DNA from: a virus
Reading direction: 5' to 3' (one strand)
IMG/VR virus record: IMGVR_UViG_3300017971_000385
Location: 1 to 47,337 of that record
Length of the DNA stretch: 47,337 nt
Under the pieces are notes generated by a model that saw only the letters and a list, made by a program, of their open reading frames with translations, was not told the DNA's origin and did no database searches. Of this stretch, positions 32,160-40,073 are shown one piece after another. A program made the position numbers and the translations under genes. Position 1 is the first letter of the stretch; every line of letters starts with the position of its first letter.

Positions 32160-32838
32160 CTAGTCCCCACTTCTCCATAAATTTTTGCCTATTCCGCCTT
32201 GTCATGGCCTCACGCCCCCCGACTATCTGCCCCGCACTTTGGCCGAACAGATGATGCACTGGCAAAGACATGCTCACCAATTGAACCCCCTGTTGAGTGG
32301 CCGCATAGCTCAGATCGATGTCCTCATAGTCTGACGGGTGATACCGCTCATCCCATCCGCCAAGGACATCCCAGGTTGAACGGTTGACCGCAATCAGATG
32401 CCCGGCCACGTAGGGGATAAGTACCGAATCACCATCTTTCTTGAACATGTTCCAGCCGGTATTGTGCGTCAGCAGCTCGGCCCCAACCAGGGCAATAGAC
32501 CCTACAAGTCGTTTCTCGACGGGCGTCACGTAGTCCCCATTTATCATTACGTCATTAGAAATGAAGATGAGGATATTGCCCTTTGCAGCATCAGTCCCCT
32601 GGTTGTTGGCTGCCCCGAAGCCTTTGTTTTCCTCGTTGCGGATGGCGGTCAAGTTGCTCCCGAAAACATCTTTCCACTGGCTGAGTATCATCGGTGTGGG
32701 GTCCGTAGACCCATTATCGATTATGATAATCTCGATGTCCTTGCGCCGGGCATACAGTCGCCAGTGTGAGGCAAGGAACTTCATGGTCAGGTCGGCCCGG
32801 TTCCAGACAGGGCAGATGATGGAAGCTGTTTTCACCAT
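32152..32838 (-). CDS. Glycosyltransferase family 2
   Basis: 228 residues. ASIICPVWNRADLTMKFL, IIIIDNGSTDPTP, RNEENKGFGAANNQG, ILIFISNDVMI and YEDIDLSYAATQQG are the classic GT2 motifs, with the acidic ED before the acceptor loop. Length is typical for a bare GT-A domain without transmembrane anchor. Confidence 0.85.
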   Translation of the reverse strand: MVKTASIICPVWNRADLTMKFLASHWRLYARRKDIEIIIIDNGSTDPTPMILSQWKDVFGSNLTAIRNEENKGFGAANNQGTDAAKGNILIFISNDVMINGDYVTPVEKRLVGSIALVGAELLTHNTGWNMFKKDGDSVLIPYVAGHLIAVNRSTWDVLGGWDERYHPSDYEDIDLSYAATQQGVQLVSMSLPVHHLFGQSAGQIVGGREAMTRRNRQKFMEKWGLGE

Positions 32839-34031
32839 TTCTTCAAGAACTCCTTGATGACGCCAAACATGTAGGCCGTCGCCTCCTCACTCATCCCGCC
32901 CCAGGCGGGCAGGAACAAGGCCCGCTCCATGCACCGGTCGGCCTGGGTCAGTTCGCCTACGATGACATGGGGTATCTTATCATAGGCGGGCTGTTTGAGC
33001 AAGTTCCCACAGAACAGTGGGCGAATCTCGATCTTGTGTTCCAAGAGATGGCGGGCTAATGCCTCGCGGTCGAATGGAGCATCTTCCCGCACCAAGATAG
33101 GATAGCCAAACCACGACGGCTCTGCTTTGGGATGTTCGCGGGGCAAGACAAACCAGTCTACATAGTCCATGAACAGGTCGTCCGTTTCTGTGAACTGTGC
33201 GGCCCGCCTGAGGTTGCCTTCTACAACCCGCTCGAATTGTGCCAGCAGAAAGGCCGCCTGTATCTCGGTCATCTGCATGTCGAAGCCGATTTCTCGATAG
33301 GTATACCGGTGGCAAAAGTCAGTGTAAGGATCGCCGGTCGGCGTGAAGTCGCGTCCCCAGAAGGCCATGCTGTGGACTATCTCGTGCAGGTCGCCATCGT
33401 CCATCAAGAGCGCCCCGCCCACCCCCGCCGCCGTGACGTGGTGACTACCGTAGAAACTGAAAGCCGCCGCATCCCCGAATGTGCCGACGAATTTATCATC
33501 ATACACACCCAGGAATGTATCGCAGCAGTCCTCTATGAGCGGCCTGCCATCCAGCGCATCCACGAGGGCGTCCATGTCTGGACTGTTGCCCAGGAGGTGT
33601 GGCACGATAGCGCCGGCGATGAGCGGATGCCCTCGGACAGCCTGCCGTACCATTTCCGCATCGATATTATATGTGCCCTCTTCCACATCCACGAACACCG
33701 GCACCATGCGGCTTTGCAGGATAGGGTTGCACGAGGTGGGAAAGGTACAAGCCGGATGCAAGATAAGATCGCCGGGCTTCCATTTGCCCAGCCGCTGGAA
33801 GCCCAAGGTGGCCAGCAAAAGAGCGGAACTGCCAGAATTAACCAGTTGCGCGTGTCTCCGCCCGTAGACGCGACACAAGAACCGCTCTGCTGCTTTGGCG
33901 AACTTGCCCGGCCCAAACCAGTCATCCTCGAAGACAGCCTTGACTGCCTCAAATTCTACCTTATCCCACACGATGCGGTTGATGGTCACCGGATCACCGG
34001 GCTCCCATTCCTTCCACTGCAAGTCAGTCAT
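32832..34031 (-). CDS. ColD/RfbH-like sugar 3-dehydratase (DegT aminotransferase fold)
   Basis: 399 residues. The sequence follows E1/RfbH: VNSGSSALLLATLGF, CTFPTSCNPILQSRMVPVFVD, LIEDCCDTFLGVYDDK, GTFGDAAAFSFYGSHHVTAAGVGGALL, WFGYPI and LFCGNLLKQPAY. The position of the PLP-binding Lys of DegT aminotransferases is His here (about residue 197, in SHH), the mark of PMP-dependent 3-dehydratases such as ColD and CDP-4-keto-6-deoxyglucose-3-dehydrase. The Cys cluster of the iron-sulfur E1 type is missing, which favours a ColD-like enzyme. It would make a 3-deoxysugar or its precursor. Next to an RmlD-like reductase. Confidence 0.85.
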   Translation of the reverse strand: MTDLQWKEWEPGDPVTINRIVWDKVEFEAVKAVFEDDWFGPGKFAKAAERFLCRVYGRRHAQLVNSGSSALLLATLGFQRLGKWKPGDLILHPACTFPTSCNPILQSRMVPVFVDVEEGTYNIDAEMVRQAVRGHPLIAGAIVPHLLGNSPDMDALVDALDGRPLIEDCCDTFLGVYDDKFVGTFGDAAAFSFYGSHHVTAAGVGGALLMDDGDLHEIVHSMAFWGRDFTPTGDPYTDFCHRYTYREIGFDMQMTEIQAAFLLAQFERVVEGNLRRAAQFTETDDLFMDYVDWFVLPREHPKAEPSWFGYPILVREDAPFDREALARHLLEHKIEIRPLFCGNLLKQPAYDKIPHVIVGELTQADRCMERALFLPAWGGMSEEATAYMFGVIKEFLKKW

Positions 34032-34837
34032 GGTTGTTCCTTTCTGCGAAGTTCTACCAGCGATTCAAGAACGGCATAGGGGTCTCTAACTGGAAAGCCC
34101 AAACTAAGAGCCAAGTTGACGGCTAATCCTGCTTTCGGTGGGCGCGGGGCTTTGCCGATTGCGTTTCCCCGCTTTACGAACTGAATCGAAACACCAGCCG
34201 CCCTGGCGATCTGCTGCCCGAGGTGATACCGTGAGATGACCCGATTGCCCGCCAGGTTGAGAGTGCCGCAGATGCCCTTGTCTACAGCCGCCAGGATGTC
34301 TTCTGCCAGATGGGGGGTATAGGTCGGTGAGCCGTAGAGCGAATCGGGCAGATGGACGAATTCACCGACCAGAAGCCTATCGGTTACATGCCCCACAAAA
34401 TCGTCCCCATCCGGCCCAAAGAGAACCGTCGTCCTGACGATCAGATCGTCGTCATTGCCGCGACGTTTCAGCACCAGCTCGCCCCCGAGTTTGCTCCAGC
34501 CATAAATACCCAGCGGGTTGGGGGCAGAGAATTCCAGGTATGGCCCGAATTTGCCATCGAAAATGTAGTCTGTGCTGATGTAGACGATCTTGCCGGGGAA
34601 AGCCTTGTACAGATGAGCGATCCCGCCGGTATTGACCAGGGCCGCTTTTGCGGGTTGATCTTCACAGGCATCGACGCCCGTGAAGGCGGCGCAATGGATG
34701 ACGACCTCTGGCTGTATCGCCTTGATGGCGGCATTCAAGGCGTGGAAATTCGTCACATCGGCCTCGATGGGTGCGCATCCCAGTTTGACCAGTTCCCGGC
34801 CCAGCCGGCCCCTGTGGCCCGTCACCCCGACTTTCAT
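34028..34837 (-). CDS. rmlD: dTDP-4-dehydrorhamnose reductase-like protein
   Basis: 269 residues from ATG 34837. VGVTGHRGRLGRELVKLG binds NAD(P), VVIHCAAFTGVDACE and YISTDYIFDG are RmlD signatures, and IYGWSKLGGE carries the Tyr-x3-Lys catalytic pair. RmlD completes dTDP-L-rhamnose; related enzymes reduce other 4-keto sugars. No RmlA, B or C is visible, so it depends on host precursors or acts on the product of the adjacent 3-dehydratase. Confidence 0.8.
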   Translation of the reverse strand: MKVGVTGHRGRLGRELVKLGCAPIEADVTNFHALNAAIKAIQPEVVIHCAAFTGVDACEDQPAKAALVNTGGIAHLYKAFPGKIVYISTDYIFDGKFGPYLEFSAPNPLGIYGWSKLGGELVLKRRGNDDDLIVRTTVLFGPDGDDFVGHVTDRLLVGEFVHLPDSLYGSPTYTPHLAEDILAAVDKGICGTLNLAGNRVISRYHLGQQIARAAGVSIQFVKRGNAIGKAPRPPKAGLAVNLALSLGFPVRDPYAVLESLVELRRKEQP

Positions 34838-35085
34838 CGTGGCCCCGTTCGCCGTGGGTCTCCCCACAGCCAGTGATTGACCTCGGCTTGACTGGCAAAG
34901 AAGAAGAGGCGCTTGTTGCCACAGCCACGACAGTTACTGCGACGGCGAACAAGCGCCTCGGCGAGAGCGGGCGGAACCCAGGCGATGGAAAGGTGATATT
35001 TCACGACGAAAGCATGGCCACTTTCCACGCGTGGGGTAGGATTGCGATATTTGATTGCCACTTCTCCGCTCTCGTTGGTGATCAT
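34834..35085 (-). CDS. Small protein with C-x2-C, 83 aa
   Basis: Start MITNESGEVAIKYRNPTPRV. The sequence includes NCRGCGNKRLFFFASQAEVNHW, a single zinc-knuckle-like C-x2-C followed by His. It is the first gene after the capsid gene and overlaps rmlD by 4 bases. No family recognised. Confidence 0.55.
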   Translation of the reverse strand: MITNESGEVAIKYRNPTPRVESGHAFVVKYHLSIAWVPPALAEALVRRRSNCRGCGNKRLFFFASQAEVNHWLWGDPRRTGPR

Positions 35086-35105
35086 GCGTCCAACCTCTGG
35101 CGCTC

Positions 35106-35121
35106 TGGCGCATCAGCGCCA
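35106..35121 (-). other. Hairpin between the capsid gene and the next gene
   Basis: TGGCGC/GCGCCA with a 4-base loop in the 60-base gap after the capsid stop. There is no T-run, so it is not an intrinsic terminator. It may protect the capsid mRNA 3' end or lower downstream expression. Confidence 0.45.
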
Positions 35122-35145
35122 CTAGTGGTCTATCTGTCTGTCAAC

Positions 35146-36357
35146 TCACCCGATGACCGGGCAGGTGGTCGTGATCTGGCCGGTGAACAGAGCCGTGTAC
35201 CGGCTGTGAGCGCACCGGTGCTTGGCGATGAGGGCCGTCTTGGCCCACACCTCGAACTGGATGGCCGTACAGCCCGGCGTCAGGTCCCTCAGTGATAACG
35301 GGATCTGAGTGCGCTTATACACCAGCGGGTCACCGTTGTGGGTCATGCGTAGACCAAACAAGTCGGACTGGAAGGTAGTCGAGCCCGATGCGGCCCGCGT
35401 GAAGTTTGCATCGGCCACGACGGCCAAGCGACCCACCCCGGTGTTGACGAACCCGGCGAAGTTGAAGCCGGGGGTGATGCGGTTGCCGGTCGAGAAGTTG
35501 ACGATCTGGCTGCCCTGATAGCCAAGCTGGAAGTAAGCACTCAGCAACTCTTGGATAGCTTGTGGATGGCCCCAGATGTGCGTCGGCTTGGCGCAGGTCT
35601 CGGCCAGGAACCGGTCGTAGCTGATAGCCGAGATGCTGCCCGATGCGCTGCTGGTATTGACGGTACTACCGTTGGCCTCGGTGATGAGCAGTTCGATCCC
35701 ATCAAACTCCAGCGTGTTGGTCGTCGCATCGCCAAGGACCAGCAGTCGGTCCCAGCCGTTGAGTACCAGCGTCATGCCGAGACGGACTTCTTTCTCCTTG
35801 ACGCTGGCCACGTTCTCCATGACGAACGAGCCCATGTCCGTGCCACCCGGAACGCCCTGGCCCCAGGGAATGCCACCGATCAGGCGGTTGATGCCGTTCC
35901 AGTTGGCAGAGGCAACCGCCGTGCTGTGCATGATGTCGGAGATGGACAGGGACTTCTTGGCCCCGATGTTCTTGAGGGTAACCGTGGTGTTGTCACCGTC
36001 GTGGGCATATTCTTCCGGGCACTCACCATCTCCAAAGGCGATGTAGGTAGAGCCAGAACTGAACGCCAGTTCGTTCAGCTCGCGGTACGTTTCGGCCTGG
36101 AGGCTGGTGAAAAGCTCTGGGATGGCCTGATAGGCCGTCAGCTCTTCACACATGGCGATCACTTCCGTCGGGTCGAGCGGCGTTGGGTACTGAGCGGAAA
36201 AGTCGCCGGGGGTGGAATACTGTGGGTCCATCACCGGGTCGTTGGCGCGCTGAACCATGCCCGCCTGGAAGGACTTGCCCTGTTGGGGGCTGCCCAGGTC
36301 GAGTACTTGTTCTCCTGGCGAGATGCCAGGGCTGATGAAGGGTGCATGAATAGTCAT
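35146..36357 (-). CDS. Major capsid protein (HK97-like fold)
   Basis: 403 residues. It lies directly after the protease/scaffold gene, as expected. The central MENVASVKEKEVRLGMTLVLNG and YDRFLAETCAKPTHIWGHPQAIQELL are capsid-like, and the domain GRLAVVADANFTRAASGSTTFQ...PLVYKRTQIPLSLRDLTPG is typical of the C-terminal part of HK97-type shells. AGGAG lies 8 bases before the ATG, inside a 5' hairpin. No separate delta-domain is seen, since scaffold is fused to the protease. Confidence 0.75.
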   Translation of the reverse strand: MTIHAPFISPGISPGEQVLDLGSPQQGKSFQAGMVQRANDPVMDPQYSTPGDFSAQYPTPLDPTEVIAMCEELTAYQAIPELFTSLQAETYRELNELAFSSGSTYIAFGDGECPEEYAHDGDNTTVTLKNIGAKKSLSISDIMHSTAVASANWNGINRLIGGIPWGQGVPGGTDMGSFVMENVASVKEKEVRLGMTLVLNGWDRLLVLGDATTNTLEFDGIELLITEANGSTVNTSSASGSISAISYDRFLAETCAKPTHIWGHPQAIQELLSAYFQLGYQGSQIVNFSTGNRITPGFNFAGFVNTGVGRLAVVADANFTRAASGSTTFQSDLFGLRMTHNGDPLVYKRTQIPLSLRDLTPGCTAIQFEVWAKTALIAKHRCAHSRYTALFTGQITTTCPVIG

Positions 36358-36395
36358 GATAATCGCTCCTTGTCGAGCATTACCACGCGATTATC
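36358..36395 (-). promoter_or_regulatory. 5' hairpin holding the capsid ribosome site in its loop
   Basis: In the leftward mRNA, GATAATCGC and GCGATTATC form an exact 9-bp stem with a 20-base loop. The loop ends in AAGGA of the ribosome site, and the 3' arm touches the ATG. This could stabilise the capsid mRNA or control its translation. Confidence 0.6.
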
Positions 36396-36481
36396 TACCA
36401 CGCCTGCTTGACAGCTATGGGCCGCACTCGACAGCCCTCGCCACACCGGCTTGACGGCGATCCGTCGGTGGCTGAATCTTG

Positions 36482-38500
36482 TCAACTTGAAAGTCCCACG
36501 CTCCGCCTGATCATCTGAGTCAGTGGGGACTTGGCTACCGGCGCGGGATACTGCGGCGCTGGTGCGGTGACGCTCTTCTGCTGTGGCACGGCGGCGGGCG
36601 CGGCGACTGGCTGCTGCTTGACCAGCAATAGTTCCAACTTCTCTGCCAAAGGGCTGATCTTGGCATCGATGGCCGCGTCCAACATGGCCTTCAACTCTTC
36701 CACCTGGTTGGGTGGGCGCGCAGCGTCGATCTCGTTCTTCACGGCTGCCGCCAGCGTCTCCAGCGCCCCTTGCGCCTCGGTGATCATCTGCTCCCGTGTG
36801 CCGCCGCCTTGCAGAAGCGCCTGTACGTCAGTCCAGAAGGCATGACCAGGTGACGCTGGGGCGGCATTCTGTGGGGTCCCCTCGGCAGGAATCTGCCCCT
36901 CGACCGGGGTGACCGGCTTTGTATCTTCAGTCATAATAGTTGCTCCTTTGACAAGGGCAGGCTGGATGAGGTAGGCATCAGAGACATTGGCCTTGAGGGC
37001 AGCCACGCGGTCACCAAAGTCGGCAACAGCTTGACGGACAGCCCCCAATACATCAAAGTCCTCCTCATCATTGTTTAAGATATTGTCTATGACAGCCCGC
37101 AGCATTGACCAGTTATCCTGTACTTCCCATTCCAGTTCCTGAGCCTTCATAAAGGCATCGGCATCAACCAGGGACGTGGCCCCCCCGAATGGTTTCCATT
37201 CAGGGACGCCAACCGCATAGTCTTGCCCAAACATTTCCACCATGGCTTTCTCGGTCGGCAAGGGCATCTCTTCTTTCTTGTAGATGCCTTTTAGCTTGGA
37301 GATGGCCTTGCTTTTGTCTGGCCCCTCGTACTTCTGGCCCCGGTATCCACCATGGAGTGCCGCCCATGCCGCCCCCATCAGGCGGTGATCTGGCTTGCCG
37401 TTGCGGGCATATTGGAGATGCCAGGTGGATGGCTTGTCGGGATCCTCAACTGCCAAGAAATCGCCAGCAGGGAACTTCTTGCCCGCTACCGTTTTCATCT
37501 TTGCCCGTTCAACAGCCGCCTCGTCGGGCTGTGAGCCGCCGTCACCGACGGCCGCGCTAGCAGTATCATCCCCATCGGCTTTGACGATCAAGGCATCGCC
37601 AATGTCTGCCTCAGTTGCCGACTTGCCGACAAGCTCCTCTTTGGCCCGCTTTTCCAGTTCATCGGCCAGCTCTGGATCAATGATGCTGGCGGCGTCATCG
37701 TGTCGCGTTACTTTCGCCATAGATTTTTCCTCCAGTCCCAGCGAGGTGCGGGGATTCATCGGCACACGAGTCGAGGCAAAGTGGTCGAGTTGGCCTTTTA
37801 GGAATGCGCGGGATGCACCGTCAGCACACATCGGGCAGATGGCCGCCAAATCGGGCCGCGTAAACTTGAAATCGCCATGTGCGTGCTGGATGTCCCACCA
37901 GGCCGCCGAGATGCGGATCGGGGCATCCGGTGTCTGGCCCCGCTTGATGAGATCCATCTCTGCCCGGACCGCCTCGAATAGCGCCCGCCCCACCGGCGTG
38001 GGGTTGAACTGGCCGCCGACCTTGAACCGATTGCCATCCATATACATCTTGTCGGTCGTGCCGGCCTCACCGAAGCCGTCCAACGATGGGTAGTGCGACA
38101 GGCCAAGGAATGGCTGGCGCGGCGGCGGCAAAAAGTCCACCGACTGGCCCGTCTCGATGCGCTCTATCCAGTCGTGGAACAGGGCCAGCGTAGTCCGGTC
38201 ATTGGCCAGGTCTTGAGATGTGTCCGAGGCCACGCCCTGCCAGCGCATCGTCCCATCGGCCTGCAAACTGGCCTTGGTGATGATCAGCTCCACCTCGACA
38301 TGGGCAGCCTTAGCCACCCACTTGTCACCGACCTTTTTGTAGTCTCGCTTGACAGCAGACCAGGCGATCTTGGATGCGCATTCATCCCGGTCGGTGCGTT
38401 CTTTGCAGGTGCCATCGTAAGCCGAATTGAACGCAGCAACATAGATTTCCTTGCCGTGTGCGGGCAGTGGCTTCGGTGCATCCTGGGTTGTGATGGGCAT
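36482..38500 (-). CDS. ChaB - prohead protease (XkdF-like) - scaffold fusion
   Basis: 672 residues, large for this role. Residues ~10-65 are a ChaB domain (LPAHGKEIYVAAFNSAYDG, KIAWSAVKRDYKKVGDKWV). Residues ~68-270 have the layout of XkdF/S78-type proheads proteases (VEVELIITKASLQADGTMRWQGVASD, SVDFLPPPRQPFLGLSHYP, PIRISAAWWD). A second ~80-residue ChaB-linked segment (FPAGDFLAVEDPDKPSTWHL, LMGAAWAALHGGYRG) follows, then acidic and Ala/Pro-rich helices (~530-672) typical of scaffold. Such a fusion would guide capsid assembly and then cut itself out. Serine protease residues could not be fixed by eye. Confidence 0.75.
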   Translation of the reverse strand: MPITTQDAPKPLPAHGKEIYVAAFNSAYDGTCKERTDRDECASKIAWSAVKRDYKKVGDKWVAKAAHVEVELIITKASLQADGTMRWQGVASDTSQDLANDRTTLALFHDWIERIETGQSVDFLPPPRQPFLGLSHYPSLDGFGEAGTTDKMYMDGNRFKVGGQFNPTPVGRALFEAVRAEMDLIKRGQTPDAPIRISAAWWDIQHAHGDFKFTRPDLAAICPMCADGASRAFLKGQLDHFASTRVPMNPRTSLGLEEKSMAKVTRHDDAASIIDPELADELEKRAKEELVGKSATEADIGDALIVKADGDDTASAAVGDGGSQPDEAAVERAKMKTVAGKKFPAGDFLAVEDPDKPSTWHLQYARNGKPDHRLMGAAWAALHGGYRGQKYEGPDKSKAISKLKGIYKKEEMPLPTEKAMVEMFGQDYAVGVPEWKPFGGATSLVDADAFMKAQELEWEVQDNWSMLRAVIDNILNNDEEDFDVLGAVRQAVADFGDRVAALKANVSDAYLIQPALVKGATIMTEDTKPVTPVEGQIPAEGTPQNAAPASPGHAFWTDVQALLQGGGTREQMITEAQGALETLAAAVKNEIDAARPPNQVEELKAMLDAAIDAKISPLAEKLELLLVKQQPVAAPAAVPQQKSVTAPAPQYPAPVAKSPLTQMIRRSVGLSS

Positions 38501-38523
38501 GATGACCCCCGGTCAGGTCGCCG

Positions 38524-38748
38524 CTAGGTCTTCCTCACAAAGACAAACATGATGGAAACGATGTTTTGTTCCATGCCGATGAAGTGAGTGTTCATCAGTT
38601 CCCATTTGTCTTGTGGGTAATTCTCGCACAACCCAGATAGTACCTCGTAGACCATCGGGGCACCGGGAATCGGCGCATCGGCAATGCGGCGCGTTACGAC
38701 CTTGATCCACGGTTCTGACTGTGCGGGCTGTTTCTTTGTCTCTGCCAT
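38524..38748 (-). CDS. Hypothetical protein, 74 aa
   Basis: Small protein (EPWIKVVTRRIADAPIPGAP, YEVLSGLCENYPQDKWE, MEQNIVSIMFVFVRK). AGGAGG lies about 11 bases before the ATG. Probably a small virion or assembly factor upstream of the protease gene; no family recognised. Confidence 0.55.
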   Translation of the reverse strand: MAETKKQPAQSEPWIKVVTRRIADAPIPGAPMVYEVLSGLCENYPQDKWELMNTHFIGMEQNIVSIMFVFVRKT

Positions 38749-38801
38749 TGCGGTCTTGTCCTCCTGTGGCTTTTAGCCATCATTATGGTTGCAACAAAAA
38801 A

Positions 38802-38827
38802 GGCGCAGACTAGTATCAGTCTGCGCC
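38802..38827 (-). terminator. Leftward intrinsic terminator
   Basis: GGCGCAGACT and AGTCTGCGCC form a 10-bp stem with a 6-base loop. In the leftward RNA the stem is followed by TTTTTTGTT. It ends transcription of the small gene at 38878-39072 and separates it from the capsid block. Confidence 0.9.
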
Positions 38828-38877
38828 GTGTTATCCGGTTGCCCGGTTCCTGTTCGCGTTCCCCGTTTGTGGCGGGG

Positions 38878-39072
38878 CTATTCGGTTTCTGGCGGGTTGA
38901 CCTGTTCCACCTTGCCAGGCCCTATGATGGTAATCGTATCGACGATCCCATCGTGTGGCACATCTATTATAGCAAAGTATCTGCCTTTTGTCAAGCACCT
39001 CAAACGGCGGATGATATTCATGGCCCAGGCCGGCCACTGCTCTGTTGGTGTGCTTGGCGTCAATGAGGACAT
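38878..39072 (-). CDS. Small protein divergent from the rightward promoter, 64 aa
   Basis: Starts MSSLTPSTPTEQW, then WAMNIIRRLRCLTKGRYFAIIDV and TITIIGPGKVEQVN. AGGA lies 8 bases before the ATG. A weak minus-strand promoter (AAGACA, 17 bases, TAAAAT) overlaps the flank of the rightward promoter module, and a strong terminator follows the stop, so this is a one-gene unit. No family recognised. Confidence 0.5.
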   Translation of the reverse strand: MSSLTPSTPTEQWPAWAMNIIRRLRCLTKGRYFAIIDVPHDGIVDTITIIGPGKVEQVNPPETE

Positions 39073-39118
39073 ATTGAGTCCTGATTAAAACGGCTCAAAA
39101 TGGGCTATTTTAGGGCTA

Positions 39119-39173
39119 AAAACACGATTTGTCTTGACTTTTGCAGGGTTATGGTGTATTCTGGATATAGAAA
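39119..39173 (+). promoter_or_regulatory. Rightward promoter module, copy A
   Basis: -35 TTGACT (39134-39139), 17-base spacer, -10 TATTCT (39157-39162). The 55-bp block differs at one base from copy B at 45435-45489, the difference falling inside the -10 box. Upstream flanks of the two copies also share GAGGACA and weaker similarity over ~50 bp. It drives the small genes at 39198-39969. Confidence 0.85.
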
Positions 39174-39197
39174 ATAAGACTGCACAGGAGATGCAAG

Positions 39198-39440
39198 ATG
39201 AGCGAAAAACTTGAACAGGCAGCAGAGCAAATCAACGAGATTCTTGAAAAGGCAACAAATGGCTGGTACTTTGTTTCTCCTGGCAAACGAGCACTGACTT
39301 GGTTCAAGTGCTATGAAGCACATCGGTTGGTAACAGGCGAGCGGGCTGGCTATAGCATCAGTAGAACAGAGGCCCGCTGGATACTGGCCGCCCATAACAT
39401 TGACCTTGATGCAATGCTGGCCAGTGTTGGGCTGAAATAG
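39198..39440 (+). CDS. Hypothetical protein of rightward small-gene operon, 80 aa
   Basis: Helical small protein (EKLEQAAEQINEILEKAT, YSISRTEARWILAAHNIDLDAMLA) with one Trp-rich turn (NGWYFVSPGKRALTWF). AGGAG 7 bases before the ATG. First gene after promoter copy A. No family recognised; position and size fit an early accessory protein. Confidence 0.65.
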   Translation: MSEKLEQAAEQINEILEKATNGWYFVSPGKRALTWFKCYEAHRLVTGERAGYSISRTEARWILAAHNIDLDAMLASVGLK

Positions 39441-39465
39441 CCCAGCGAAAGAAAGGAACCGAACA

Positions 39466-39672
39466 ATGACCACAATCTCAAGCTACACCCATGACCCCGA
39501 CTGCCCTGTCTTGTTGGGCAACGAAGAAGCAAAAGCGGCTTTCCGCTACGAGTCCATCACCCTGGGACAAGGCGGCTGTCCGTTCTGCTCGATGTCCGTT
39601 GAGACGGAAACCGAGCTTGAGGACATCATGGCCCTTCTAGAGCGGGCCGTTCCTGCCAGCGCCCAGGACTAG
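39466..39672 (+). CDS. Small zinc-binding-like protein, 68 aa
   Basis: Contains CPFCSM in GGCPFCSMSVETE, following an N-terminal segment with DPDCP, and an acidic helix (ETELEDIMALLERA). AAAGGAA precedes the ATG. It lies in the same rightward unit as its neighbours. Family not recognised. Confidence 0.65.
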   Translation: MTTISSYTHDPDCPVLLGNEEAKAAFRYESITLGQGGCPFCSMSVETETELEDIMALLERAVPASAQD

Positions 39673-39674
39673 CA

Positions 39675-39697
39675 ATTCTCATTACGCAATGAAGATT
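39675..39697. promoter_or_regulatory. Dispersed palindrome, copy 4
   Basis: TCATTACGCAATGA, again one mismatched pair short of a perfect palindrome but with the mismatch at a different position from the other copies, so the shared ideal is TCATTACGTAATGA. It lies between two rightward genes, in the same plus-strand orientation as the other copies. Confidence 0.55.
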
Positions 39698-39711
39698 GGA
39701 GATTGACGACG

Positions 39712-39969
39712 ATGGCAATCAGCCTCGATAGCTTGCAGATTGTAATGCCACAAAGCCAGCAATATACTGACTGGTACTTGGCATCACATCGAGTTTGTTT
39801 ATTCCACATTGTAAATGTGGAGACTGGAAAAACATATTGTGGCCGAGACCCAGACGGTTGGGATTGGCCCATGCGAGATATGGCAAACCTCCACGGCAGG
39901 ATTGAGGTTGAGCCGAACCCAGACAGTTTTTGTCTAGTTTGTGCAAGGCACTTTTCCACAGATCAATAA
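39712..39969 (+). CDS. Small Cys/His protein, 85 aa
   Basis: Start MAISLDSLQIVMPQ, taken at ATG 39712; a TTG at 39703 is possible. HRVCLFHIVNVETGKTYCGRD and DSFCLVCARHFSTD form a likely four-ligand zinc site with C, C, C-x2-C and neighbouring His. Rightward operon of promoter copy A. No family recognised. Confidence 0.6.
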   Translation: MAISLDSLQIVMPQSQQYTDWYLASHRVCLFHIVNVETGKTYCGRDPDGWDWPMRDMANLHGRIEVEPNPDSFCLVCARHFSTDQ

Positions 39970-39982
39970 GGAGGTGATGCAC

Positions 39983-40027
39983 ATGCGCTTTTTCAGCAGC
40001 GGCGTTGTCAGTACATATAATATGTAG
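39983..40027 (+). CDS. Mini-ORF with perfect ribosome site, 14 aa
   Basis: AAGGAGGTGATGCACATG is an extended ribosome site followed by a 14-codon frame (MRFFSSGVVSTYNM). An almost identical ribosome site recurs at 40060. Translation is likely; function, if any, may be regulatory. Confidence 0.4.
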   Translation: MRFFSSGVVSTYNM

Positions 40028-40073
40028 CTCCCGGCGTCCTGCTCGCCAATCATTCAACAAGGAGGTGAGGCAC

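Noticed and set aside
32541-32556. Another match to the dispersed palindrome (TCATTACGTCATTA)
   Set aside because: It lies inside the conserved FISNDVMI coding part of a glycosyltransferase and matches only 10 of 14 bases, so chance is more likely.
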